The notes below the pieces were generated by a model that did not search any database, had not been told where the DNA came from, and saw only the letters and a program-made list of their open reading frames with translations. Position numbers and translations under genes: made by a program. Of a stretch of 64,000 nucleotides of DNA, positions 41,316 through 49,421 are shown piece by piece; positions within the stretch are counted from its first letter, which is position 1; every line of letters begins with the position of its first letter. Source of the stretch: Spirochaetales bacterium (GTDB lineage: Bacteria; Spirochaetota; Spirochaetia; SZUA-6; RPPD01); NCBI GenBank assembly GCA_016929065.1, contig JAFGJO010000028.1, positions 36,311 to 100,310 of the forward strand, in the 5' to 3' direction.

Positions 41316-42925
41316 CTCCCTGCTCTCCCCGTCATCTGTGTCAGGTACCTTCCCCATGATCCGGCATCCATCAGCGAATCAATAACGTACAAACCGCCCT
41401 GAACGCCGGCCCGCAAAAAGGCTTTCCAGAACAATGCGCCCAAGGCATGTTCAAAACGCATGTCATCGTCAACATACCGGACCGGAACATACTGTCCCAA
41501 ACGCTTTAGTGCATGCTGTATCGGTTCCCCGTGCCAGTCTCCGCACTGTTCTTCTTGTATTATCGGCAGGTTTATCACCAATATTTCATCGAAAGACAAT
41601 TTCCGCAGATCACCAAAAACAGCAGGCATCGTTTCCAGATATTCAATATTTTCGCGACAAGCAAGGGTAAACGCATTGATACAGGGCAGATTTTCGGCGA
41701 GCAGGAATGCATCGGTTTGTTCACAATCAGGCTGCAGCCTGATGCACAATTTGTGCAATGCGGCCGCGGCCGCATCGATCGCCGCTTTCCGTGTCGGTTT
41801 TCTGGAGATGACATTCCCGCATTTCTCAACATTATTTTGGGGAAATACAACACGGCTGCCCGGTTCTGCACGCAAAAAAAACGCCTCTATCCCGTCGCTT
41901 TTTCGTGCATCCTCAGTTCCATGGATTGAGCGGACGATTCCGGGTATGGAAATAAATGCCCGCTCGGCAGACACCGCCTTTTCCCTGACCGACAGATCTC
42001 CCGGCGGCAGTCCCACCGCAATCCTCAAGGCGGCGCGGGTCACCGGGATTCCCGAGCAATACGGATACGTCCATCCCGACATATATCCGCCGGAAAGCCG
42101 GGCTGCAATTTCTCCGACAAGCGGGCCGTTTTTTGAGAGCCTGATATCCCCCTTGGCCGCTCCAGTGGTTATCCCCAAAGCTTTTACGGCACTGAAAAAC
42201 ACGTTTTCTATCGCATCAAGGGTTTGTCTGTTTATATTTGAGGGGATCGTATGGCCCATCTCGATGAACCATGGTTCAAAGACGATATGGCGGTCTGCAA
42301 TGCCGCAGAGCGTGATCGTCCCGTCATAAACGAGCGCATCAAGACTGAACTCGGGCCCGTCGATATACTCCTCAATAATTGCTGTATGCGTTCGGGAGAA
42401 ACAAAGGGCATCAGAAACAGCGGCATGCAGCTGTTCGACTGAGTCCACCCGGCGGACGCCCCGTGCGCCCATGTTGTCCACCGGTTTGACCACAAGCGGG
42501 AACGCCATCGGGGAGATATCCACGGTGTCCGGATTTGTTACGGAGATAAAGGCGGGCTGCGGGATATGATGCCGCCGGAACTGTTCCCGCATCTTCTGTT
42601 TTTCACTCGCATTTACCGCCACTTCATAGGGGATGCCGGGCAATCCGCATTCCCGGGCCACCCATGCCACCGATGCCGAAAAATCAGTCCCCGCGGTAAA
42701 CACGCCGTCCACCCGTCCCTGCTTTTGATGTCTCTTTACCGCATCGGCAAGACGCTCTTTGTCTTTCAGGTCAATGGGTTCAAATATATCCGCCAATTCC
42801 CTGCCCGGCGCAGCTGGATTGCCGTCCGCGGCAATAATCTTCCAGCCCATACTTTTGGCTGCCTGAAACGCCGGTATCTGCATAACCCCTGCGCCGAGGA
42901 TGAAAATGGTTTTCTGTTCAGTCAT
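41312..42925 (-). CDS. ATP-grasp ligase-like protein
   Basis: A 537-residue cytoplasmic protein with a pre-ATP-grasp Rossmann-like region (FILGAGVMQIPAFQAAKSMGWKIIAADGNP), an ATP-grasp fold (residues ~115-310: FPLVVKPVDNMGARGV, IIEEYIDGPEFSLDALV, the metal-binding end VGEIAARLSGG) and a C-terminal extension of ~200 residues. ATP-grasp enzymes join a carboxylate to an amine or thiol using ATP. The closest group is carbamoyl-phosphate/amino-acid ligase-like. It is the last gene of the surface-glycan operon and starts inside the previous gene (8-base overlap). The substrate is unknown. Confidence 0.8.
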   Translation of the reverse strand: MTEQKTIFILGAGVMQIPAFQAAKSMGWKIIAADGNPAAPGRELADIFEPIDLKDKERLADAVKRHQKQGRVDGVFTAGTDFSASVAWVARECGLPGIPYEVAVNASEKQKMREQFRRHHIPQPAFISVTNPDTVDISPMAFPLVVKPVDNMGARGVRRVDSVEQLHAAVSDALCFSRTHTAIIEEYIDGPEFSLDALVYDGTITLCGIADRHIVFEPWFIEMGHTIPSNINRQTLDAIENVFFSAVKALGITTGAAKGDIRLSKNGPLVGEIAARLSGGYMSGWTYPYCSGIPVTRAALRIAVGLPPGDLSVREKAVSAERAFISIPGIVRSIHGTEDARKSDGIEAFFLRAEPGSRVVFPQNNVEKCGNVISRKPTRKAAIDAAAAALHKLCIRLQPDCEQTDAFLLAENLPCINAFTLACRENIEYLETMPAVFGDLRKLSFDEILVINLPIIQEEQCGDWHGEPIQHALKRLGQYVPVRYVDDDMRFEHALGALFWKAFLRAGVQGGLYVIDSLMDAGSWGRYLTQMTGRAGR

Positions 42926-44720
42926 TTATACGTCTCCCGGTTTTTACTGCATACACTTCAAAGGTATCGCCCAATCCAAACATTTTTGAGACAACACAGA
43001 TGAGCCGAGAAAGAATCCGGTGTGTTCCCGGCTGATAATTGTCTCTTGAAAAAAACCGTTCGGGGTGATGGCCGGTTATCCTTATTTTTTTTACCGTGAA
43101 TCCCGCTTTTTTCAGGGCTTTTTTTACGTTTCGGGCAGGCCAGATGGTAAAATGATCGGCAGGGCTTTCAAAAAGAAACTGCCGCAGGCTGCGCCGCGCG
43201 GAAATGCCGTTTCCATTGGGGGTGGAAAACGCAAAAATGCCATTGTCGCCCAGCAGGGAATGTACCAGGGATACTATCGTTTTTACATCCACAAAATGTT
43301 CCAGGACATACCACATGGTGAGAACATCATACTGTTTTTCAGCCACCGGTACGGGAAGCGGCTCATGTTCCAGATCACAAACATACGCTTCAAAACCGAG
43401 GGTATGTTTTACGTAGTCAATTGCATCGGTACTGATATCGAGCCCTGTAATTGTCCAGCCCGCATCGGCCGCAGCCGAACAAAACGGCCCGTAGGCACAG
43501 CCGATATCAAGTGCCTGAACATCCTGCCCACCAGGCCGGATAGCAGCAAGCAGCGGCTGAATCAGCCCTGTTCTGCTTTTCCCGAAACCCTTTATTTTTT
43601 CAAAGTCTTGCAGATATGTTTTGCCGTACTGCCGTCGGTACTCACTGAAAAAATACTCTCTGGAATATGCCGATGTCTCGCCGGAAAACCGGATCATGCG
43701 GATGGTCATGCATTCCTGACATTGAAAATACGAACGGTCCGGGAACCTTGCCATTATCTTTTTTTTCATTGAACCGCAGACCGGACAAAACGGCTTTCCC
43801 TGCGGATGAAAGTGTTCCAAAAGCCGCGGGATCGTTTTGTCATAAAGACGGGTTTTTTCCATGATCATTTCGGCCCTGGTTTCTGTGAAAAAATACCGTG
43901 CCGAGCAGAATTCCTTTAATTTAAATGCCTGGGGCCTTTTTACGCCGATTTCCAGAAAACCGGCCTTTCGGGACAACAGGCGGTGGTACGGCGTCGGATT
44001 AAACAGAATGACCGGCATTCCCTGTGCAGCTGCCTCAAACGCGGTGAGTCCGAAGTGGGTAAACACACAATCATACCTGCTGAGCATGTTCGCAAGGTGT
44101 TTCACATTCCGGAACACCTCAATGCCATTCGGCCAGTCTGCTGCCTCGCCATGCTGTTGTGTGTACCGGGGCCCTTCGATAACCGTAATCGCCTCGGGTT
44201 CGAAAAGCTTGAGTGCCAAAATCTTTTCGACAAGAATTCTTGACAATCCGGCCTTGTCCTCACTGCCGAAGGTAATCACTATATGGCGAAACGGGAAAAT
44301 AAGATCCCGCACATCGCCGGATACTGCCGGGAAAGGCGACAGAATGGTATTTCCCGTTCCCGGAAAAAGCCAGGCCATCGTGATATCGGCAAGATAGTGC
44401 ATCTGCTGCCGCAGCGGGCCGCCGTCATCGAGGCCGACCACATACCAGTCTTTGCCCAAATGTTCAAACAATGCGGTGTCTGCGGCGCGCCAGTCTATCA
44501 CTGCAACGGTCGCGGTGCCGTCATTCATCGCGGGAAAATCATGATCATTGAAACGCAGAATCTGAACACCCGCTGATTCCAGCTGTTTTGGAAGCTGAAA
44601 TTCATCGGGAAGGACGACCGCGGATGGCGCATCAAGCTGCTCTGCCATGGCGAAAACACGAAACAGGTGGCCGCCGCCCATGCCGTCGGCAACATTGGGA
44701 TAAAAAAGAAACCGGTGCAT
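42918..44720 (-). CDS. SpsG/PseG-like glycosyltransferase fused to a SAM methyltransferase
   Basis: A 600-residue fusion. The first ~280 residues resemble SpsG/PseG GT-B proteins (GGGHLFRVFAMAEQL, FGSEDKAGLSR, LTAFEAAAQGMPVILFNPTPYH). A zinc-ribbon-like segment FCPVCGSMKK ... YFQCQECM joins it to a class I methyltransferase (ALDIGCAYGPFCSAAADAGW, LDIST, VLTMWYVLEHF). PseG removes UDP from a sugar in pseudaminate synthesis, but this protein may use another sugar. I chose ATG 44720, four bases after the upstream stop. It is the fourth gene of the overlapping operon. Confidence 0.8.
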   Translation of the reverse strand: MHRFLFYPNVADGMGGGHLFRVFAMAEQLDAPSAVVLPDEFQLPKQLESAGVQILRFNDHDFPAMNDGTATVAVIDWRAADTALFEHLGKDWYVVGLDDGGPLRQQMHYLADITMAWLFPGTGNTILSPFPAVSGDVRDLIFPFRHIVITFGSEDKAGLSRILVEKILALKLFEPEAITVIEGPRYTQQHGEAADWPNGIEVFRNVKHLANMLSRYDCVFTHFGLTAFEAAAQGMPVILFNPTPYHRLLSRKAGFLEIGVKRPQAFKLKEFCSARYFFTETRAEMIMEKTRLYDKTIPRLLEHFHPQGKPFCPVCGSMKKKIMARFPDRSYFQCQECMTIRMIRFSGETSAYSREYFFSEYRRQYGKTYLQDFEKIKGFGKSRTGLIQPLLAAIRPGGQDVQALDIGCAYGPFCSAAADAGWTITGLDISTDAIDYVKHTLGFEAYVCDLEHEPLPVPVAEKQYDVLTMWYVLEHFVDVKTIVSLVHSLLGDNGIFAFSTPNGNGISARRSLRQFLFESPADHFTIWPARNVKKALKKAGFTVKKIRITGHHPERFFSRDNYQPGTHRILSRLICVVSKMFGLGDTFEVYAVKTGRRIND

Positions 44721-44724
44721 ATCA

Positions 44725-45420
44725 TCAGCCTTCCCGGCCCGGAATTGCCGGCCTGTTTTTCCGGAGCCATACGATGAGCTCTTCGATTGAAATCGGGTTC
44801 CCGCGGTACAGATCACTGAAAATAGCCGAAAGATGCCGGTAATCTGCTTCTGTATCGAGTGTCACCGATCCTTCCGGAAACAGGTATTGTTCAGCAACAT
44901 CCAGTTCAACAACGCGGTATTCGTCCTGCCTGCGGAGCATGTAGGTGGTGATATGTTCGTGTTCGTATGGATCGGCAGAACGCATTGCGGATTCCTGAAG
45001 CGCCCAGGTTTCCACGACCTCTACGCCCGTTCCAAGTGGTGCTCCTTTGAACCGGCTCAGGTCTGCCCTGTGCGAGGCATGCATGACAAGATTTTTATTG
45101 GCAAGTTTGGCAGATACCAGGGGATTGTCGCCGGTGGCACGGACAACCCGGTCAACTTGGTAAAATTCGGCTGCGATACAGTACCGGGCCAGAACATCAT
45201 CTGCCGGCCCTTCAAACAGCTCGAAACCGGCTGCAAGAGTATAGGGTCGAAAGAGTTCCATGCTTCGGTGGTCTGTGACAAGGACGTGAATATCGGTTTT
45301 GATTTGTTTTGCCGCAGCGAGCACATGCTCCAGCACCGTACACCCGGCCAGCGGAAGAAGCGCCTTGCCGGGAAGCCGTGTGGAACCGATTCTGGCCTGG
45401 AGCAGCACACCCGTTTTCAT
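44725..45420 (-). CDS. spsF: SpsF-like cytidylyltransferase family protein
   Basis: A 231-residue nucleotidyltransferase of the SpsF/NeuA-related family. The nucleotide-binding start is GVLLQARIGSTRLPGKALLPLAG and the acidic metal site is around RATGDNPLVS. SpsF was named for spore-coat polysaccharide synthesis; relatives activate acidic sugars with CTP. A same-named gene is, as I recall, annotated in Treponema pallidum. It overlaps the glycosyltransferase stop by four bases (ATGA), which implies translational coupling. Confidence 0.88.
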   Translation of the reverse strand: MKTGVLLQARIGSTRLPGKALLPLAGCTVLEHVLAAAKQIKTDIHVLVTDHRSMELFRPYTLAAGFELFEGPADDVLARYCIAAEFYQVDRVVRATGDNPLVSAKLANKNLVMHASHRADLSRFKGAPLGTGVEVVETWALQESAMRSADPYEHEHITTYMLRRQDEYRVVELDVAEQYLFPEGSVTLDTEADYRHLSAIFSDLYRGNPISIEELIVWLRKNRPAIPGREG

Positions 45421-46379
45421 TCAGGGGGCTCCCACAGTTCAATAAGACTTTTTGCATCCTCTTTGTAACGGTACTTGTGGCGGATCACCCATTTCTGGAC
45501 CTGCCGGAATTCCCGGAATGCTCGCAGCCATCCTACCCCGGAGTTGATCATATATGACGGAAAACGCCGGATACTCAAATGCCCCCGGTCATTCCTGAAA
45601 TCCACCGACATGTTTTTCAGATAGAAGAGTTTGTACCCCTCGTCGGGTGTCTGATTTTCGGGAGCAAGCGCATCCCGATAATGAAAATATAAAGACGTGT
45701 TGACCTGAATTTCCTGATTCCATAAAAAGCTGCGGAAACCGAAGTCGGCTTTCTGCCAGTATGGCGAAGTAATGCATGGATCAAACCCGCCGGTGAAGCG
45801 GTATTTTTCCTTATTGTAGACGCCGACATAGTCAAACGGAAATATGCTTTTCATCCCGTCCCGCAGCGGATTCCATGGAACAATTTTCAGCTGTTTTTTG
45901 ATCCGGACCGGAACCTGCACCGATGGAACGGTTTCATGCCTGGCAGTTTTCAAAATGGGAACAGAACACAGAATATCGTGGTCATTAATTTTTTCAATCA
46001 GCCTGTCTGCAAGCGAAGAGAGAGGAATATGCATGTCGCTCCAGACGACGAGAACAAGTTTTGACTGGGCTTCCTCGATTGCCAGATTGATTTTCTCGCC
46101 GTAAGAACTTTTTTCGTGCAGGAGTATAAATCTGATGTCCGGGTATTTTTTCACCAGGCCCTCTATTTCCGGTGCCGCTTCCGGGCCTTCGATCGAGATA
46201 ATTTCAAAGTTACGGTTCCCCGCAAGTTCCGAAAGGGCGTTATCCCGGTTAAGACGACCGCTTCGGTGCAGCACCACAATGCTGAGCCCGAACAGGTATT
46301 TGTGTACCCGTGCTTTCTGCGAGCCGCCGAATACCGTATAGGGAATGGGTGTTTTAGAAATTATAGGTGTAATACTCAT
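45417..46379 (-). CDS. family 2-like glycosyltransferase
   Basis: A 320-residue GT-A-fold glycosyltransferase. The N-terminal nucleotide-binding half has LSIVVLHRSGRLNRDNALSEL and the acidic site LVVWSDMHIP; an acceptor-side region with FDYVGVYNKEKYRFTGGFDP follows. There are no membrane segments, so it acts in the cytoplasm. I chose ATG 46379, with AAGGA five bases upstream; it overlaps the end of the spiro-SPASM gene by 26 bases. Its sugar is unknown. Confidence 0.78.
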   Translation of the reverse strand: MSITPIISKTPIPYTVFGGSQKARVHKYLFGLSIVVLHRSGRLNRDNALSELAGNRNFEIISIEGPEAAPEIEGLVKKYPDIRFILLHEKSSYGEKINLAIEEAQSKLVLVVWSDMHIPLSSLADRLIEKINDHDILCSVPILKTARHETVPSVQVPVRIKKQLKIVPWNPLRDGMKSIFPFDYVGVYNKEKYRFTGGFDPCITSPYWQKADFGFRSFLWNQEIQVNTSLYFHYRDALAPENQTPDEGYKLFYLKNMSVDFRNDRGHLSIRRFPSYMINSGVGWLRAFREFRQVQKWVIRHKYRYKEDAKSLIELWEPPE

Positions 46380-47841
46380 CACATCCTTTGCAGATTCCAG
46401 GATACTCTTTTGCACCATGACGGGTATAAGTATCTGCACCGCCTGCCCAGATTGTTTCGATTGAATCGGTAAAAATATTTCCCAGTACAGCTGTTTTTTC
46501 AACATCCTCCCGGCAGAGGGGGACGGTCCCGTCCAGCAGTACGGCAATCTCCCGTTTGTTGTGCCAGCACGGGAAGCGGTGAAGCGGGGAGAGATCGGTG
46601 ACTTTTTTATCGGGAAGGAATCCCGCGAAGGGATCATATTTCTGTATGATCAGATGTTCGGTTTCTTTTTTCCATTCCCGGTAAAACTGCTCCAGATGTT
46701 CTTCGCTTTCTTTCATTCTGACCGCCTGGACATATGCATTTCCCGGGAAAAGCGATAATAAAAGCCGCGCACACGCATGCGCCTCTTCATATCCGTCTCC
46801 CCGGAGCGCCGTATACAGTTCCCTGTTGTTTGCATCAAGCGAAACAATCCACAAGGGGGGCGTCTGACATTCTTTAGCAGTTTTCGTTAATTCCTCTTTG
46901 TCCCAGCCGATGCCGGAGGTTTCGATCACCAGTTTCAGGTTTTTTATCGACGTTAACTCCCGGATCAGGCGATAGATGTCGCTGTGAAGGGATGGTTCAC
47001 CCCACAAGGAAATGGAAAAGGTGATATCTTCGCAAAAATCAATTGCCTTCTTTGCGATATCCAGACACTTTTCAACCGGCATCTCTGCTTTTTTCCCGAT
47101 GGTATCGGGAAGCATTTTCGGGTAAGGGCAGTAGGAACATTTTTGCCTGCATCCCTCGACAGTCTGCACCTGGATATAGGCAGGAAGCGGCCGGAGGAGT
47201 TCCGGCTTCTCCTGCAATATGGCACAAACGGATTTTTCATCTATACCGCCGGCTTCGATAACGCGTTGTGTAATGAGGGTGTTTCGTTTCGTGTCGACAG
47301 AAAGTGATATGCGCAGCAGGCGCAAATCAACCGGGGAGAGTTCGGTTTCCAGGTCAAAGGAATTGATATCCCGTTTGATAACCGTGAACAGATAATCCCT
47401 GCTGACTGCATCCCCGTTTTTTTCCAGGGCGGCGAGTGCCGGGAGTATATGCGGCTTGACAATTTCGATTGCGAGGCCGTACGGATACCCGTCTGCGAAT
47501 GTATATTCTGCAAAGTACCGCAGATGATTGTCATACATGCGTGCGGCAATTCCTGCATCCAGAAGCGGTGTATCCCCGAAAAAATAAAAAATATTGTCAT
47601 ATCCTTTGGAGACATCGATTAATGTATTGAAAAACTCTTTTGCATCCCATGCTTCTTTTATGACCGGTTCTATACCCTCCGGGACAGATGAAGGATCGGA
47701 TTTCAGCATTATTTTTTTATGAACATCCGGGAGTGAAGCAATGAAATCGAGCTGACACTCCATGCTGTTTTTGCTTCCAATGACCGGCTGCGAGGCATAT
47801 TCACTCTGCTGTATTGCATTGATGACAATTATGTTTTTCAT
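46354..47841 (-). CDS. spiro-SPASM radical SAM protein
   Basis: A 495-residue protein. Residues 1-~200 look like a nucleotidyltransferase fold (FYFFGDTPLLDAG near 86-98, YTFADGYPYGLAIEI). The radical SAM core has the iron-sulfur triad C231-C235-C238 (VEGCRQKCSYCPY). A C-terminal SPASM domain has additional cysteines (FPCWHN, PLCREDV, GICKGCDEYY) for auxiliary clusters. The architecture is that of the spiro-SPASM family, restricted as I recall to spirochaetes and of unknown substrate. It is the first gene of the glycan operon, so it may modify a sugar or a peptide made there. Confidence 0.88.
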   Translation of the reverse strand: MKNIIVINAIQQSEYASQPVIGSKNSMECQLDFIASLPDVHKKIMLKSDPSSVPEGIEPVIKEAWDAKEFFNTLIDVSKGYDNIFYFFGDTPLLDAGIAARMYDNHLRYFAEYTFADGYPYGLAIEIVKPHILPALAALEKNGDAVSRDYLFTVIKRDINSFDLETELSPVDLRLLRISLSVDTKRNTLITQRVIEAGGIDEKSVCAILQEKPELLRPLPAYIQVQTVEGCRQKCSYCPYPKMLPDTIGKKAEMPVEKCLDIAKKAIDFCEDITFSISLWGEPSLHSDIYRLIRELTSIKNLKLVIETSGIGWDKEELTKTAKECQTPPLWIVSLDANNRELYTALRGDGYEEAHACARLLLSLFPGNAYVQAVRMKESEEHLEQFYREWKKETEHLIIQKYDPFAGFLPDKKVTDLSPLHRFPCWHNKREIAVLLDGTVPLCREDVEKTAVLGNIFTDSIETIWAGGADTYTRHGAKEYPGICKGCDEYYTYNF

Positions 47842-47991
47842 ACTCTTTTATATCGACAATAGCATAAAGAAGCTATACCCTCCGTACAGGTTTCACTGCA
47901 TTATATCATCTGCTTGATCATTTGTCGATTTTTTTTATAATAAATGGAATCCGTATTACGGAAAAACCGATCCCGTAAAAGAGGTGCTTTC

Positions 47992-49365
47992 ATGCAATTG
48001 TTCCGACGGCCAAAAACAGCAGCTTTTGCGGGAATCAGCCTGTCGCTGTGCCTGTTTGTGTTTCTGTCTGTCTGGTTTTTAGCGGCAGTTGCAGGCAATG
48101 AAGAACAGCTGTCCCTGCAGGAGCTGACAGGAGCTGACCTGAGTATTCAAAACAGCCCGGGCTCCCCGGCGGGATCAGTCTTTGGAACAACCGCAGAGCC
48201 GCGATACAACCCCATACCCCGGTTCGCCGAAGTGCAGGAAGCTGTTGCAGAAACCGGCCTCACCGAATGTACCATTCACCTGTACGCAGGAACCGCAGTG
48301 ATCAAGGGCCAGCCCCCCCGGTTTTCTTTCCTGTTTACGGTGCCGGTCTATCACCTGGACTTTTCGGCCTGCACAGTATCACCGGATTCCTCCGCCTTTA
48401 TGCCTGACGTTCCATCAGGGGAGTTTGGTTCGGGCAGTTTCACAGCTCTTCCATTGCTTGCCGCCGAATTGAAATCAGCAGCCACAATGCCATGGATATA
48501 TATTGATACCACATCTCCGGGGGACAACCTTTCGCTGCAGAAAATGCGGCTTTCAACGCCCGGGTTTGAAAATAAGAAAACCCTATTTTTTCATACAACT
48601 GCTGCTGCGTTCATTGACAAACAGAGTTTTTACAAACTTTTTGCCTCGTCTGCCCCTGCCCCGGGCAGCACAGGATTGCTGTCTCCGGAAGATCAGAATA
48701 GAAAAGCCGGCATCATCACAGCGGGGAAAAACGCCAGCCCCCTCACGCTTCCCGATCTCTTTTCTTTGCCCGGCCCGGCAGAAAACAGCCACCTCCTCCC
48801 GCCTGCATTGTTTGCACCATCCTTTCTGCTCATTCGGTTAAAGGATTCAGGCGCCGGCTCTATTGCGGCCGCACAACTTTCCCTGCAGAAAAAACTTGAT
48901 GCACTGCACATTTCTGTCTTCGTCCGGAATCTGAAGGAAAACAAATGCCCGTTTGAGTCTTTTGCAGCGAGATGGCCGATGTTTTTTATTGTTTTTTCGG
49001 TGATTGCAGCCGCATCTGTTTTTTTGGCAGTCATTGGATATACCCCTTCAGAGGCCGTACTGGATACAGCCGTGCGGCTTTCAGTACTGTACCGTGCAAT
49101 CATGCAGCGAATTGTCATCTATCTGGTTCCGGGGATTCTCTGGAGTATTATTTTTATCGCAGTATATGCAGGGGCCGGCAGGAGCAGTTTTTTTGATTTT
49201 TTACGGATACTGGGCTCCCGGCCGCCCGCGATGTCGGAAATGCCCGCATCATGCATTCCCGTGCTTTTTGCCGCTGCCTCTGCTGCAGCTGTTCTGCTGC
49301 CGCATGTTGTTTTCTTTCCGGCATTGATATACCTGAAAAGTGCAAAGCAGAAAACCCGTATATAA
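47992..49365 (+). CDS. FtsX/MacB-like four-helix membrane protein
   Basis: A 457-residue inner-membrane protein. One N-terminal helix (about residues 10-36), a long periplasmic region (about 36-320) and three C-terminal helices (PMFFIVFSVIAAASVFLA, IVIYLVPGILWSIIFIAVY, CIPVLFAAASAAAVLLPH) reproduce the topology of FtsX/MacB permeases. No cognate ABC ATPase is next to it, and sequence identity to known FtsX proteins is not obvious to me. ATG 47992 has AAGAGGTG before it. It is divergent from the glycan operon. Functionally unassigned. Confidence 0.6.
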   Translation: MQLFRRPKTAAFAGISLSLCLFVFLSVWFLAAVAGNEEQLSLQELTGADLSIQNSPGSPAGSVFGTTAEPRYNPIPRFAEVQEAVAETGLTECTIHLYAGTAVIKGQPPRFSFLFTVPVYHLDFSACTVSPDSSAFMPDVPSGEFGSGSFTALPLLAAELKSAATMPWIYIDTTSPGDNLSLQKMRLSTPGFENKKTLFFHTTAAAFIDKQSFYKLFASSAPAPGSTGLLSPEDQNRKAGIITAGKNASPLTLPDLFSLPGPAENSHLLPPALFAPSFLLIRLKDSGAGSIAAAQLSLQKKLDALHISVFVRNLKENKCPFESFAARWPMFFIVFSVIAAASVFLAVIGYTPSEAVLDTAVRLSVLYRAIMQRIVIYLVPGILWSIIFIAVYAGAGRSSFFDFLRILGSRPPAMSEMPASCIPVLFAAASAAAVLLPHVVFFPALIYLKSAKQKTRI

Positions 49366-49369
49366 AAAA

Positions 49370-49398
49370 GCCCGGCATTGCTGCATGCAGTACCGGGC
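49370..49398. terminator. bidirectional terminator between the FtsX-like and SpiroCoCo genes
   Basis: A GC-rich stem starting with GCCCGG and ending with CCGGGC, an imperfect hairpin of 29 bases, preceded by a run of six A residues. The T run is on the minus strand, so it mainly serves the SpiroCoCo gene. Confidence 0.8.
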
Positions 49399-49421
49399 CG
49401 AATACTCTGGAAAATCGGGTA

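Noticed and set aside
41460..42329. A 289-codon plus-strand frame
   Set aside because: It is antisense to the ATP-grasp gene, whose family motifs are clear.
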